DNA from: Spirochaeta sp.
GTDB lineage: Bacteria; Spirochaetota; Spirochaetia; DSM-27196; Alkalispirochaetaceae
Assembly: GCA_007117185.1 (NCBI GenBank)
Contig: SKHA01000011.1
Location: forward strand, 1 to 6,381
Length of the DNA stretch: 6,381 nt
Direction of reading: 5' to 3'
The notes beneath the pieces are model-generated. The model was given only the letters and a program-made list of their open reading frames with translations, had not been told where the DNA came from and made no database searches. Shown one piece after another: positions 1 to 6,381 of the stretch. The position numbers and the translations under genes were made by a program. How positions within the stretch are numbered: the stretch's first letter is position 1; each line of letters begins with the position of its first letter.

Positions 1-18
1 ATCGTCCGGTGCGACGCC

Positions 19-1809
19 GTGCGCCTTGTCTTGCCCCGCTTGCCCCTTAATCCCTGGCGTAGCTACTATTCATCCGTGAGTGGCCGTAGTACCGAGCACC
101 CCTTTGACATCTATTATCGCCGGGGCTGGGTCTACCTGGTGGTCCACGCCGCTGAGCCGGACAGATTATCCTCGTCTGATACAAACGGCTCCGAGACAGT
201 CGGTTCCGAAACAGTCAGTTCCCAGACAGCAGGGGCGGCCCCCCAACCGACCATCTACCCGGAAGACATAGAAAACCGGATGCGACTGCTGGGAATGCCC
301 AGGGTGCGGGCGGGGCAGTTGCGCCGGCACATCGATGAAGCCACCGGAAGGCCGGTCAAGCTGGTGGAGTGGCCCGAGGGGGATCGCCTGGCTGCCACAT
401 TCACCGTGAGCATAGCCGAGGACCAGATGAGTGCTGCCGTCACGGTGACACCACCCCAACGCGGGGCGGCTCTACCCGAGCCGGAAGACGTCGAGGAGGC
501 GTTGCGGGACGCCGGGGCGAACTTTGGGTTTGACGCTGCCGCCATCGCGGACCTTATCCGAGAAAGGCGCTACAACACCGCCGTGACCGTTGCCGAGGGG
601 CGGCCGCCGGTATTCGGTACCACCCGAAAGATCGAGTACCGTTTCAAGGAGGAGCGGGGAAAACCGTACCTCCTTATGCCCTTCCACCGGATCAACCTGA
701 AAGAACTCAACTTCATTGACAACAAGAAGGAAGGTGACCTTCTGGCGGTGCTGCTGCCGCCGGTGAAACCGGTGGACGGATATACCGTCACCGGAACCCG
801 GATACCCGCCTCCCGGGACGATACGGTGGTTACCATACCGGCGGGGGAAAACACCCGCTTCAACGCCGACCGGAGTGAACTCTACACCGTCTGTGACGGA
901 AACGCCCGGTTTCGGGACGGCCTGGTGGTGGTGGAACCGATCATGGAGCTGGAAAACGTCAACTACGAAACGGGGAATATCCACTTCGACGGATCGGTGG
1001 TCATCACCGGCAGCGTGGCCGACGGCTTCGTGGTGGAAGCGGGCGGTACCATTCAGGTTGGAAAAAGTGTAGGCCGGGCGCAGCTGAAGGCCGGGGAAAA
1101 CATCCTGCTGCAGAGCGGCATGAACGGCAACGGCGACGGTGTTCTGGAATGCGGCGGCAACCTCTTTGCCCGGTACCTGGAAAGCTGCACCGTCCGGTGC
1201 AAGGGCAACATCTTCGTGGAAGAGGCGATCATGCACTCCACCGTTACCGTGTGGAACCACTGTATTCTCAACGGTCGACGCGCTGAGTGCATCGGCGGTG
1301 AGTACATCGTCGGGGGCAGTCTGTGGTGCAAAAAAGTGGGGAGCCAGTACGACGCACGGACCCTGGTTGCCATCGGGGTTCCCCCGGAGCTGTTTGAAGA
1401 ATACCGTACCGCAAAGACGGAGCTGGACGCTGAGGAAGACCAGCTGGGAGCGCTGGAAGAGAAGCTGCGCCGCATAGAACACGCCATCGCCGAGGGCAGG
1501 TCCGATGAGAAGTACATGACCGCCAGGGAACAGCTGCGCCTGGACACGGCTACCGCAACGGCCCGGGCCGGTGTGCTCCGCCGCCGCGTTCCTGCTCTGC
1601 GGGACCGCCTGGACCCGGCCTCCGCCAGCTTCGTCGTCGCCGAGGACACCATCTTCAACGGGGTCATCGTCACCTTCGGCAAGCAGGAGTATCGCCCCGC
1701 CCAGTCAGGCAGCCGCAAAACGATCCTGCGCATGGCCCACGGCGCGATCCACGCCGACGGCTTCAACCGCCAGGACCCGCCAACCCTGGAGTTCTCCCTG
1801 CCGGTGTGA
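19..1809 (+). CDS. fapA: FapA/DUF342 family beta-helix protein (flagellar assembly protein A-like)
   Basis: This is a DUF342/FapA-family protein, probably cytoplasmic: I see no signal peptide or membrane segment. In Vibrio, FapA helps place polar flagella and responds to the glucose PTS; the role in other bacteria is poorly known. Counting from the GTG at 19 (596 residues), residues about 31-135 form a lead-in segment with a low-complexity Ser/Thr/Gln stretch (50-76). Residues about 136-305 are the FapA N-terminal domain, including PVDGYTVTG (251-259), a family hallmark. Residues about 310-452 are Gly-rich short strands typical of a right-handed beta-helix. Residues about 457-530 are a charged coiled coil, and 536-596 a beta-rich C-terminal domain. 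The frame is open from base 1, and neither GTG 19 nor GTG 76 has a Shine-Dalgarno sequence, so the start may be 76 or lie upstream of the window. Long homologues carry an extra N-terminal domain. The family call is firm; a flagellar role is inferred from the family name only. Confidence 0.88.
   Translation: MRLVLPRLPLNPWRSYYSSVSGRSTEHPFDIYYRRGWVYLVVHAAEPDRLSSSDTNGSETVGSETVSSQTAGAAPQPTIYPEDIENRMRLLGMPRVRAGQLRRHIDEATGRPVKLVEWPEGDRLAATFTVSIAEDQMSAAVTVTPPQRGAALPEPEDVEEALRDAGANFGFDAAAIADLIRERRYNTAVTVAEGRPPVFGTTRKIEYRFKEERGKPYLLMPFHRINLKELNFIDNKKEGDLLAVLLPPVKPVDGYTVTGTRIPASRDDTVVTIPAGENTRFNADRSELYTVCDGNARFRDGLVVVEPIMELENVNYETGNIHFDGSVVITGSVADGFVVEAGGTIQVGKSVGRAQLKAGENILLQSGMNGNGDGVLECGGNLFARYLESCTVRCKGNIFVEEAIMHSTVTVWNHCILNGRRAECIGGEYIVGGSLWCKKVGSQYDARTLVAIGVPPELFEEYRTAKTELDAEEDQLGALEEKLRRIEHAIAEGRSDEKYMTAREQLRLDTATATARAGVLRRRVPALRDRLDPASASFVVAEDTIFNGVIVTFGKQEYRPAQSGSRKTILRMAHGAIHADGFNRQDPPTLEFSLPV
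187..231 (+). repeat. Three imperfect 15-bp tandem repeats inside the FapA gene
   Basis: Three consecutive in-frame 15-base units (187-201, 202-216, 217-231) share the pattern GGYTCCGARACAGTC, with the third more diverged. They encode GSETV, GSETV and SSQTA. Because the unit is a multiple of three, copy-number change would lengthen or shorten the protein without a frameshift. The stretch lies in a Ser/Thr/Gln-rich linker between the first beta segment and the rest of the N-terminal region, where length variation is likely tolerated. The repeat is visible directly; variability between strains is inference. Confidence 0.75.
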
Positions 1810-1884
1810 CCTGGCCAGGCTGCGGATCTTCTCTGGTGCGGGAACCTCTTTGTCGTTGGCTGACAGTCCCCGCCGCACCGGAGT

Positions 1885-1888
1885 AGGA
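1885..1888 (+). promoter_or_regulatory. Putative ribosome-binding site of the MFS transporter gene
   Basis: AGGA lies 10 bases before the ATG at 1899. It is a weak and slightly distant Shine-Dalgarno match, but it is the only purine-rich element there. The ATG places the first membrane helix at residues about 17-37, as expected for a major facilitator protein, which supports this start. Confidence 0.5.
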
Positions 1889-1898
1889 TCACAGCTTC

Positions 1899-3074
1899 AT
1901 GGGTATTCCAACTGCATCCCCTCGTGCCGTACCGACGTGGTTCGGTACCGCTGGTTCCTTCTGGGCGCTCTGTGCGCTTGGTATGGTAGCTTCTTCAATC
2001 GGCCCCTCGCTGCCTTTGCTGGCTCAGGGAACCGGCGTCACCCTTGGTGCGGTGGGAATCGTCTTCGCTGCGTACCGTGGTGGCTATGTCCTGGGCTCGC
2101 TGGCGGGTGGCGCCGGACTGGACCGCCTGCCGGGGAACAGGATGGTGGCAGCGTCGCTGCTGGTGATGGCCGGGGCGATGGTGATGGTGCCGCGGATGGC
2201 GTCGTTGCCCTTGCTGGTGGTGGTATACCTGGTGGTGGGCTTGGGAGGCGGAGCGCTGGAGGTTGGGGGCAATACCCTGATTCTTTGGCGGTATCGCGAG
2301 AACGCCGGGCCCTGGATGAACGCGCTGCACTTTGCCTTCGGGATCGGGGCGATGCTGATGCCCGCCATGGTGGGGCTGGCGGTGCGGACCACCGGCACCC
2401 TGAATCCCGCGTTCCTGGCGGGACCGCTGATTATGCTCCCGGGGTTGCTTCTCCTCGTACCCGCCGCCGACCCATCCAGACCGCAGCAGGTACATGAGGG
2501 GAGTGGTGCCGACGACAGAGTAGCGGTTGTGCTGGTAGCGGTGTTTTTGCTGTTGTACATCGGGGCTGAAGCGGGCTTCGGCGGTTGGATCTATTCCTGG
2601 GCGCTGCGGGTGCACGGCGTGGATCCCGCCGGTGCTGCGGCGCTGACCTCGCTCTTCTGGGGGGCGCTGATGACAGGCCGTCTACTGGCAATCCCTGTTT
2701 CTCGAAGAGTAGCACCGCAGGTGATCCTGGTGGTGAGCGCCCTGGTGGGAGCAGCCAATCTGGCGTTGCTCTCCTCTCCAGTGGGTTCCTCCAGCGCTGC
2801 GGTCTTGTGGATCTCCACCGCCGGCAGTGGCCTGGCGATGGCGCCGGTCTTTCCCTCGGCGATGGCCTGGGCCGGGCGGCACCTGCATATCACCGGAAAA
2901 CGTTCCAGCTGGTTCTTTATCGGGGCCGGCGTCGGGGGTATGTCCATTCCCTGGGCACTGGGCCACGTGATGGATCGCGTGGGGGACGGGGCGCTGATGC
3001 CCTCGATTCTGGGGGTTCAGCTGCTCATGGGTGGTGTCCTGGCGGCTCTGGTACGCCGGAACCGCCACGGGTAA
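1899..3074 (+). CDS. Major facilitator superfamily transporter, NaGLT1/MFSD4-like (probable sugar transporter)
   Basis: This 391-residue inner-membrane protein shows 12 hydrophobic segments, at roughly 17-37, 50-70, 81-97, 103-124, 138-160, 170-189, 208-226, 247-266, 274-291, 298-318, 336-355 and 364-385. A short hydrophilic loop (190-207) splits the two six-helix halves. The loop between helices 2 and 3 carries a degenerate motif A (GGAGLDRLPGNR, 70-81). Three stretches resemble the NaGLT1/MFSD4 branch as I recall it: EVGGNTLILW (121-130), GPWMNALHFAFGIGA (137-151), and GAEAGFGGWIYSWA (222-235) followed by LTSLFWGALMTGRLLAIP (249-266). Characterised members of that branch move glucose or related sugars, and a distant link to FucP-type sugar symporters is possible. 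Substrate and coupling ion cannot be read from the sequence. The gene starts 89 bases after the FapA gene in the same direction, so co-transcription is possible. MFS membership is near certain; the subfamily is a good inference. Confidence 0.9.
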   Translation: MGIPTASPRAVPTWFGTAGSFWALCALGMVASSIGPSLPLLAQGTGVTLGAVGIVFAAYRGGYVLGSLAGGAGLDRLPGNRMVAASLLVMAGAMVMVPRMASLPLLVVVYLVVGLGGGALEVGGNTLILWRYRENAGPWMNALHFAFGIGAMLMPAMVGLAVRTTGTLNPAFLAGPLIMLPGLLLLVPAADPSRPQQVHEGSGADDRVAVVLVAVFLLLYIGAEAGFGGWIYSWALRVHGVDPAGAAALTSLFWGALMTGRLLAIPVSRRVAPQVILVVSALVGAANLALLSSPVGSSSAAVLWISTAGSGLAMAPVFPSAMAWAGRHLHITGKRSSWFFIGAGVGGMSIPWALGHVMDRVGDGALMPSILGVQLLMGGVLAALVRRNRHG

Positions 3075-3164
3075 CACGCCGGCGAAGCAGCCCGACCTCT
3101 GTTGGCCGATACCGCTCACGTGCCAGTTCATCATACTCCGCCCTGTGGTGCTGGAAGAATACAC

Positions 3165-3193
3165 TTGACCACTCGCGGTCCGTGAACGACAAT
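3165..3193 (+). promoter_or_regulatory. Candidate sigma-70-type promoter of the sensor kinase gene
   Basis: TTGACC at 3165-3170 matches the -35 consensus at 5 of 6 positions. GACAAT at 3188-3193 matches the -10 consensus at 4 of 6, with an ideal 17-base spacer. Transcription would begin near 3200, giving a leader of about 20 bases that contains the GGAG ribosome-binding site. The element sits in the 146-base gap between the transporter and the kinase, consistent with separate transcription of the kinase. It was predicted by eye only. Confidence 0.5.
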
Positions 3194-3211
3194 GCCCTTA
3201 ACCAAATACGT

Positions 3212-3215
3212 GGAG
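3212..3215 (+). promoter_or_regulatory. Ribosome-binding site that selects the kinase start
   Basis: GGAG lies five bases before the GTG at 3221. An in-frame GTG at 3182 has no such site and falls inside the predicted promoter, so 3221 is preferred. From there the receiver domain's first strand (KKRILLVEDE) begins at residue 6, the normal position for a receiver at a protein's N-terminus. Confidence 0.65.
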
Positions 3216-3220
3216 CTTTT

Positions 3221-6200
3221 GTGTCCGATTCTGTAAAGAAACGCATTCTCCTTGTAGAGGATGAAGCTCTCCTCGCCATGAACGAAAAGGTGCAGCTCGA
3301 GAAGTACGGGTATGCTGTCAGAACCGTTACAACCGGAGAAAAGGCCGTGGAAGCCGTTCACGCATCGCCCGATATCGACCTGATCCTGATGGATATCAAC
3401 CTTGGTCGAGGGATCGATGGAACCCAGGCTGCTGAGATCATCCTGAAAGACCGTGACATCCCCATCGTCTTCCTCTCGTCGCATACAGATCCTGAGGTTG
3501 TAGAGAAGACGGAAAAGATCACCTCCTATGGGTATGTCGTGAAGAACTCCAACATTACCGTTCTTGATGCGTCTATCAAGATGGCGTTCCGACTCTTCGA
3601 TGCAAAGAACCAGTTAAAACAAGAGCTGTGTGAGCGTGAGCGCATGGAGGAGGCGTTGCACGCCAGCGAGGAGAAATTCAGGGCCTTGTTTGAAAAAGGG
3701 CCGATCGGGGTGGCCTACCACGAAATGGTATACGACGATTCCGGCATAGCGGTGGATTATCGCTTCCTCGATGCAAATACCAGCTATAGAGAGTTGACCG
3801 GTGTTGATCCCCGGGGAAAACTGGTCACGGAAGCGTTCCCGGGAATCGAGAACGATCCCTTTGACTGGATAGGTACATTTGGTCGCGTCGCGAAGACTGG
3901 CGAGCAGATTCGCTTTGAGCAGTATCTCCAATCGAACGACCGCTGGTACGACTGTGTGGGATACCAGGTGAAGCCGGATCATTTTGTTGCTGCGTTTGTG
4001 GAGATCACCCAGCGCAAACATGCTGAGAAGGCGATGGGCGAGCAGCGCAATTTTGCCGAACGCCTCATCGATACCGTTCGGACAATCATTCTGGTATTGG
4101 ACACCAATGGAAATATCGTTCAGTTCAATCCCTATACGGAAGAATTGCTCGGCTTCAGCCTGGACGAAACCAAAGGAATGAACTGGGTAGACACGTTCGT
4201 CCAGCCGGAAGACAGTCATGCCGTCCAGACGGTGTTCCAGAAGACCCTGGCTGATAATCAGGTCCACCACAACGTGAACTCCGTTATTGGAAAAGATGGA
4301 CAGACGTTCGTTGTTGAGTGGTCCAACGAAGTCCTCACCGATACAGATGGACACCCTACCGGCGTTCTGGCAACCGGCGTCGATGTCACTGAACGAATGC
4401 GCATGGAAGGTGAGTTGAACGAGCGCATCTGCCGCCATCGGGAACTCGAGGCACAGATACCGGTGGGCGTCTACATCGTGTGGATACGAGGCAACGGCGA
4501 CAAAGAGTTCGAGTACGTCAGCGACCGCTGGTGCGAGATTCTTGGGGTCAGCCGAGAGGCGGTGTTGAACGACTCCAGAGCAGTGGATGATCTGGTGCAT
4601 CCCGATGATCAGGCCCGTTTTGTTCAGCACAACCGTGACGCTGCTGAACGGCAGGAACCGTTCAGTTGGGAAGGGCGTTTTTCCCATAAAAATGGAGAGG
4701 TCCGCTGTCTGCGCATTGAGTCAACGCCGCGACTCCATGAGAATGGCGATATTCGCTGGTTTGGTGTAACCCAGGATATCACCGAGCGCAACCACGCTGA
4801 AGAAGAACTGCAAATGGTTTCGAAGATGCAGTCGATCATTCTGGGAATGGCCTCGGACTACATCAATAAAGCGATCGAGTGTCTAGACGAGACGATCAAC
4901 GATTCCCTGAAAGAAATCGGCGAGTTTGTTGATGCCGACAGAGCGTACGTATTCGAGTATGACTGGGTAAAGGATGTCGCCAACAACACCTACGAATGGT
5001 GCCATGAAGGGGTGAATCCTGAGATCGGTAATCTGCAGGGCGTTTCGAACACAGACATGCATCGCTGGGTTGAAGCCCATAGAGATGGCAAGGAGATAAA
5101 TATCCCGAATGTAGCGCTCTTGCCACTCGATGACGAAGCACGGCGCGTTCTTGAACCGCAAGGCGTGAAAAGTGTTCTTGCGCTTCCCATGATGAGACAG
5201 GGTGAGTGTATCGGCTTCGTAGGATTCGATTCCGTAAGAGAGACCAAACAATACACGGAGACAGAGAAGACATTGCTGAAAGTTTTCTCTGAGATGCTGG
5301 TCAACATCGGGAACAGGCAGGAACTTGAAAATAACCTCATTCAAGCCAAAGACCGGGCTGAAGAGATCAGTGCTGATCTCACGGCGATCATTGAAGGCAC
5401 CACCGACAGTATCTGGTCCTTCGACGGGAACTATGATATTCGATATATCAACGACAGATTCCGGCACGATTTTTGCGCCGCGTTCGGAGTCTGGCTGGAT
5501 AAAGGCGGTAATCTTGTCGATGCACTACCCGAAGCTGTCAGGCCGATATGGAAACCCCGCTATGACAAGGTGTTGTCCAACGAACAGTTTATCGTCACTG
5601 ATGAAGTCGAAACAGCAAACGGCAGACAGTATATTCAAGTGAGTTTCAACCCGATAGTGCAAGACGGTAGGGTGATCGGCGGATCCTGCTTCGGTAGCGA
5701 CATTACCGTTCGCAAGGAAGCGGAGCTGGAAATCCAGAAGCAACTGGACGAAAAAGAGACACTCCTTCGTGAGGTCCACCACCGGGTCAAGAACAACATG
5801 GCCACGATAGAGAGCCTCTTGTCGCTACAGGCCAGTGCGACCACACTTCCCGAAGTGAAAGCCGCGTTGCAGGATACAATCTCTCGTGTTCAGAGCTCAC
5901 GGGTTCTGTATGACAAGCTGCTGGTGAGCGATAACCTCAACGAGGTATCAGTCGCGCCCTATGCGAACGGTTTGATTGACGCAATCGTCGTGGTGTTCAA
6001 TCTTGAGAACAACATAACAATCCAGCGGCACATTTCCGATTTCGGGATCACCCCGAAGAAAGCCTTCTTTCTCGGCATCATCATCAATGAGCTTCTGACG
6101 AACGTGTTCAAGCACGCCTTCCAGGACCATGGTGGTGGTGGGAAGGTTTCGGTATCGATAGGCAGGGAAGAACGCACCGTGACGTTGCGCATTCAGGACA

Positions 6201-6352
6201 ACGGTGTTGGATTTGACGATGGATCGCTCGCTAACACATCCCCCGGGTTCGGTCTCTCCGTTGTCAGGATGCTGGTAGAGCAATCTGGCGGCACATACAC
6301 TCAATCAAATGAAAATGGAGCCCGGAGCGTCGTACGATTTGAACTGTTATAG
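3221..6352 (+). CDS. Soluble multi-sensor hybrid histidine kinase, REC-PAS-PAS-PAS-GAF-PAS-HisKA_2-HATPase
   Basis: This 1043-residue cytoplasmic sensor kinase has no membrane helix, so it should sense an internal or diffusible signal. Domains in order: receiver (about 6-125) with acidic pair E13/D14, phospho-acceptor D58 in LILMDIN, S86 and K108; a helical linker (about 126-150); PAS (about 150-268, ending EITQRKHAE); PAS (about 277-393, ending DVTERMRME); PAS (about 408-528, ending DITERNHAE); GAF (about 540-700, with DADRAYVFEYD and LEPQGVKSVLALPMM); PAS (about 716-836, ending DITVRKEAE); HisKA_2 (about 848-925) with EVHHRVKNNM, where H854 is the likely phosphorylated histidine; and HATPase_c (about 940-1043) with N box NELLTN (956-961), G1 box DNGVGF (993-998) and G2 GFGL (1009-1012). 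All catalytic motifs are intact. The receiver lies upstream of the kinase core and may be an input from another kinase rather than the output. Signal and partner regulator are unknown; no regulator gene is in view. GC content is clearly below that of the two upstream genes. Confidence 0.93.
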   Translation: MSDSVKKRILLVEDEALLAMNEKVQLEKYGYAVRTVTTGEKAVEAVHASPDIDLILMDINLGRGIDGTQAAEIILKDRDIPIVFLSSHTDPEVVEKTEKITSYGYVVKNSNITVLDASIKMAFRLFDAKNQLKQELCERERMEEALHASEEKFRALFEKGPIGVAYHEMVYDDSGIAVDYRFLDANTSYRELTGVDPRGKLVTEAFPGIENDPFDWIGTFGRVAKTGEQIRFEQYLQSNDRWYDCVGYQVKPDHFVAAFVEITQRKHAEKAMGEQRNFAERLIDTVRTIILVLDTNGNIVQFNPYTEELLGFSLDETKGMNWVDTFVQPEDSHAVQTVFQKTLADNQVHHNVNSVIGKDGQTFVVEWSNEVLTDTDGHPTGVLATGVDVTERMRMEGELNERICRHRELEAQIPVGVYIVWIRGNGDKEFEYVSDRWCEILGVSREAVLNDSRAVDDLVHPDDQARFVQHNRDAAERQEPFSWEGRFSHKNGEVRCLRIESTPRLHENGDIRWFGVTQDITERNHAEEELQMVSKMQSIILGMASDYINKAIECLDETINDSLKEIGEFVDADRAYVFEYDWVKDVANNTYEWCHEGVNPEIGNLQGVSNTDMHRWVEAHRDGKEINIPNVALLPLDDEARRVLEPQGVKSVLALPMMRQGECIGFVGFDSVRETKQYTETEKTLLKVFSEMLVNIGNRQELENNLIQAKDRAEEISADLTAIIEGTTDSIWSFDGNYDIRYINDRFRHDFCAAFGVWLDKGGNLVDALPEAVRPIWKPRYDKVLSNEQFIVTDEVETANGRQYIQVSFNPIVQDGRVIGGSCFGSDITVRKEAELEIQKQLDEKETLLREVHHRVKNNMATIESLLSLQASATTLPEVKAALQDTISRVQSSRVLYDKLLVSDNLNEVSVAPYANGLIDAIVVVFNLENNITIQRHISDFGITPKKAFFLGIIINELLTNVFKHAFQDHGGGGKVSVSIGREERTVTLRIQDNGVGFDDGSLANTSPGFGLSVVRMLVEQSGGTYTQSNENGARSVVRFELL

Positions 6353-6381
6353 TGGTCCGTGGTACGTGAGTCCCGGGCGAC

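Noticed and set aside
472..1482. A 336-codon open frame on the - strand inside the FapA gene
   Set aside because: The + strand encodes a recognisable conserved protein throughout; the antisense translation shows no domain and is the kind of shadow frame GC-rich genes produce.
1810..1819. Perfect 10-bp palindrome CCTGGCCAGG right after the FapA stop codon
   Set aside because: It has no loop and no repeated copy nearby, and short palindromes of this kind are common in GC-rich DNA.
1835..1879. Possible hairpin GGTGCGG / CCGCACC between FapA and the transporter
   Set aside because: Seven base pairs around a 31-base loop with no U-run after it; neither a convincing terminator nor a known riboswitch fold.
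1860..1889. Possible promoter CTGACA, 18 bases, TAGGAT before the transporter
   Set aside because: The -10 match is weak and overlaps the ribosome-binding site, and transcription would start only a few bases before the ATG. Not strong enough to annotate.
1571..2497. A 308-codon + strand frame bridging the end of FapA and the start of the transporter
   Set aside because: It overlaps both well-supported genes in a different frame; its product is Ser/Pro/Arg then Gly-rich with no family resemblance.
3054..3084. Possible hairpin CGCCGG / CCGGCG spanning the transporter stop codon
   Set aside because: Only six base pairs with a 19-base loop and no following T tract, so no intrinsic terminator can be claimed.
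2585..3220. A long + strand open frame upstream of and continuous with the kinase, overlapping the transporter gene
   Set aside because: It runs out of frame through the conserved transporter, encodes low-complexity Gly/Arg/Ser sequence with no domain, and is separated from the kinase proper by a promoter and ribosome-binding site. It is open only because of high GC content.
3614..4687. A 357-codon open frame on the - strand inside the kinase gene
   Set aside because: It lies opposite three clear PAS domains and has no recognisable motif or start signal.

Overview
The window holds three complete or nearly complete protein genes, all on the + strand, with little space between them. It most likely comes from a free-living member of the Spirochaetota, though no marker gene settles this. 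The evidence is the kinase: its receiver ends in a YGYVVKN / LDASIKMAF pattern and its histidine box reads EVHHRVKNNM followed by SLLSLQ. I associate this combination with the many REC-PAS-HisKA_2 kinases of spirochaetes. A long DUF342/FapA protein with a preceding N-terminal segment also fits that group. The taxonomic call is an inference from recalled family patterns, not a search result.

Layout. Bases 1-1809 encode a FapA-type (DUF342) protein: an N-terminal domain, a right-handed beta-helix, a coiled coil and a C-terminal domain. Its reading frame is open to the left edge, so the true start is uncertain. After an 89-base gap, 1899-3074 encodes a 12-helix major facilitator transporter whose signature segments resemble the NaGLT1/MFSD4 sugar-transporter branch. 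A 146-base gap carries a good sigma-70-like promoter (TTGACC, 17 bases, GACAAT) and a GGAG ribosome-binding site. These drive 3221-6352, a 1043-residue soluble sensor kinase ordered REC-PAS-PAS-PAS-GAF-PAS-HisKA_2-HATPase. Bases 6353-6381 are too short to interpret.

How the genes relate. The FapA and transporter genes are co-directional and GC-rich (63-75% in hand-counted 60-base lines) and may be co-transcribed, although the gap is not tight. The kinase has its own promoter and clearly lower GC (40-52% in the lines counted), so it looks like a separate transcription unit of different origin or under different codon selection. No clear shared pathway joins the three. FapA in Vibrio has been tied to sugar-PTS control of flagella, which makes a sugar transporter next door suggestive but no more than that.

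I see no mobile element, CRISPR array, RNA gene, or convincing terminator. No undescribed multi-gene system is evident. The points most worth a second look are the cysteine ladder in the FapA beta-helix, the NaGLT1/MFSD4-like transporter, the composition break before the kinase, and the kinase's domain order.
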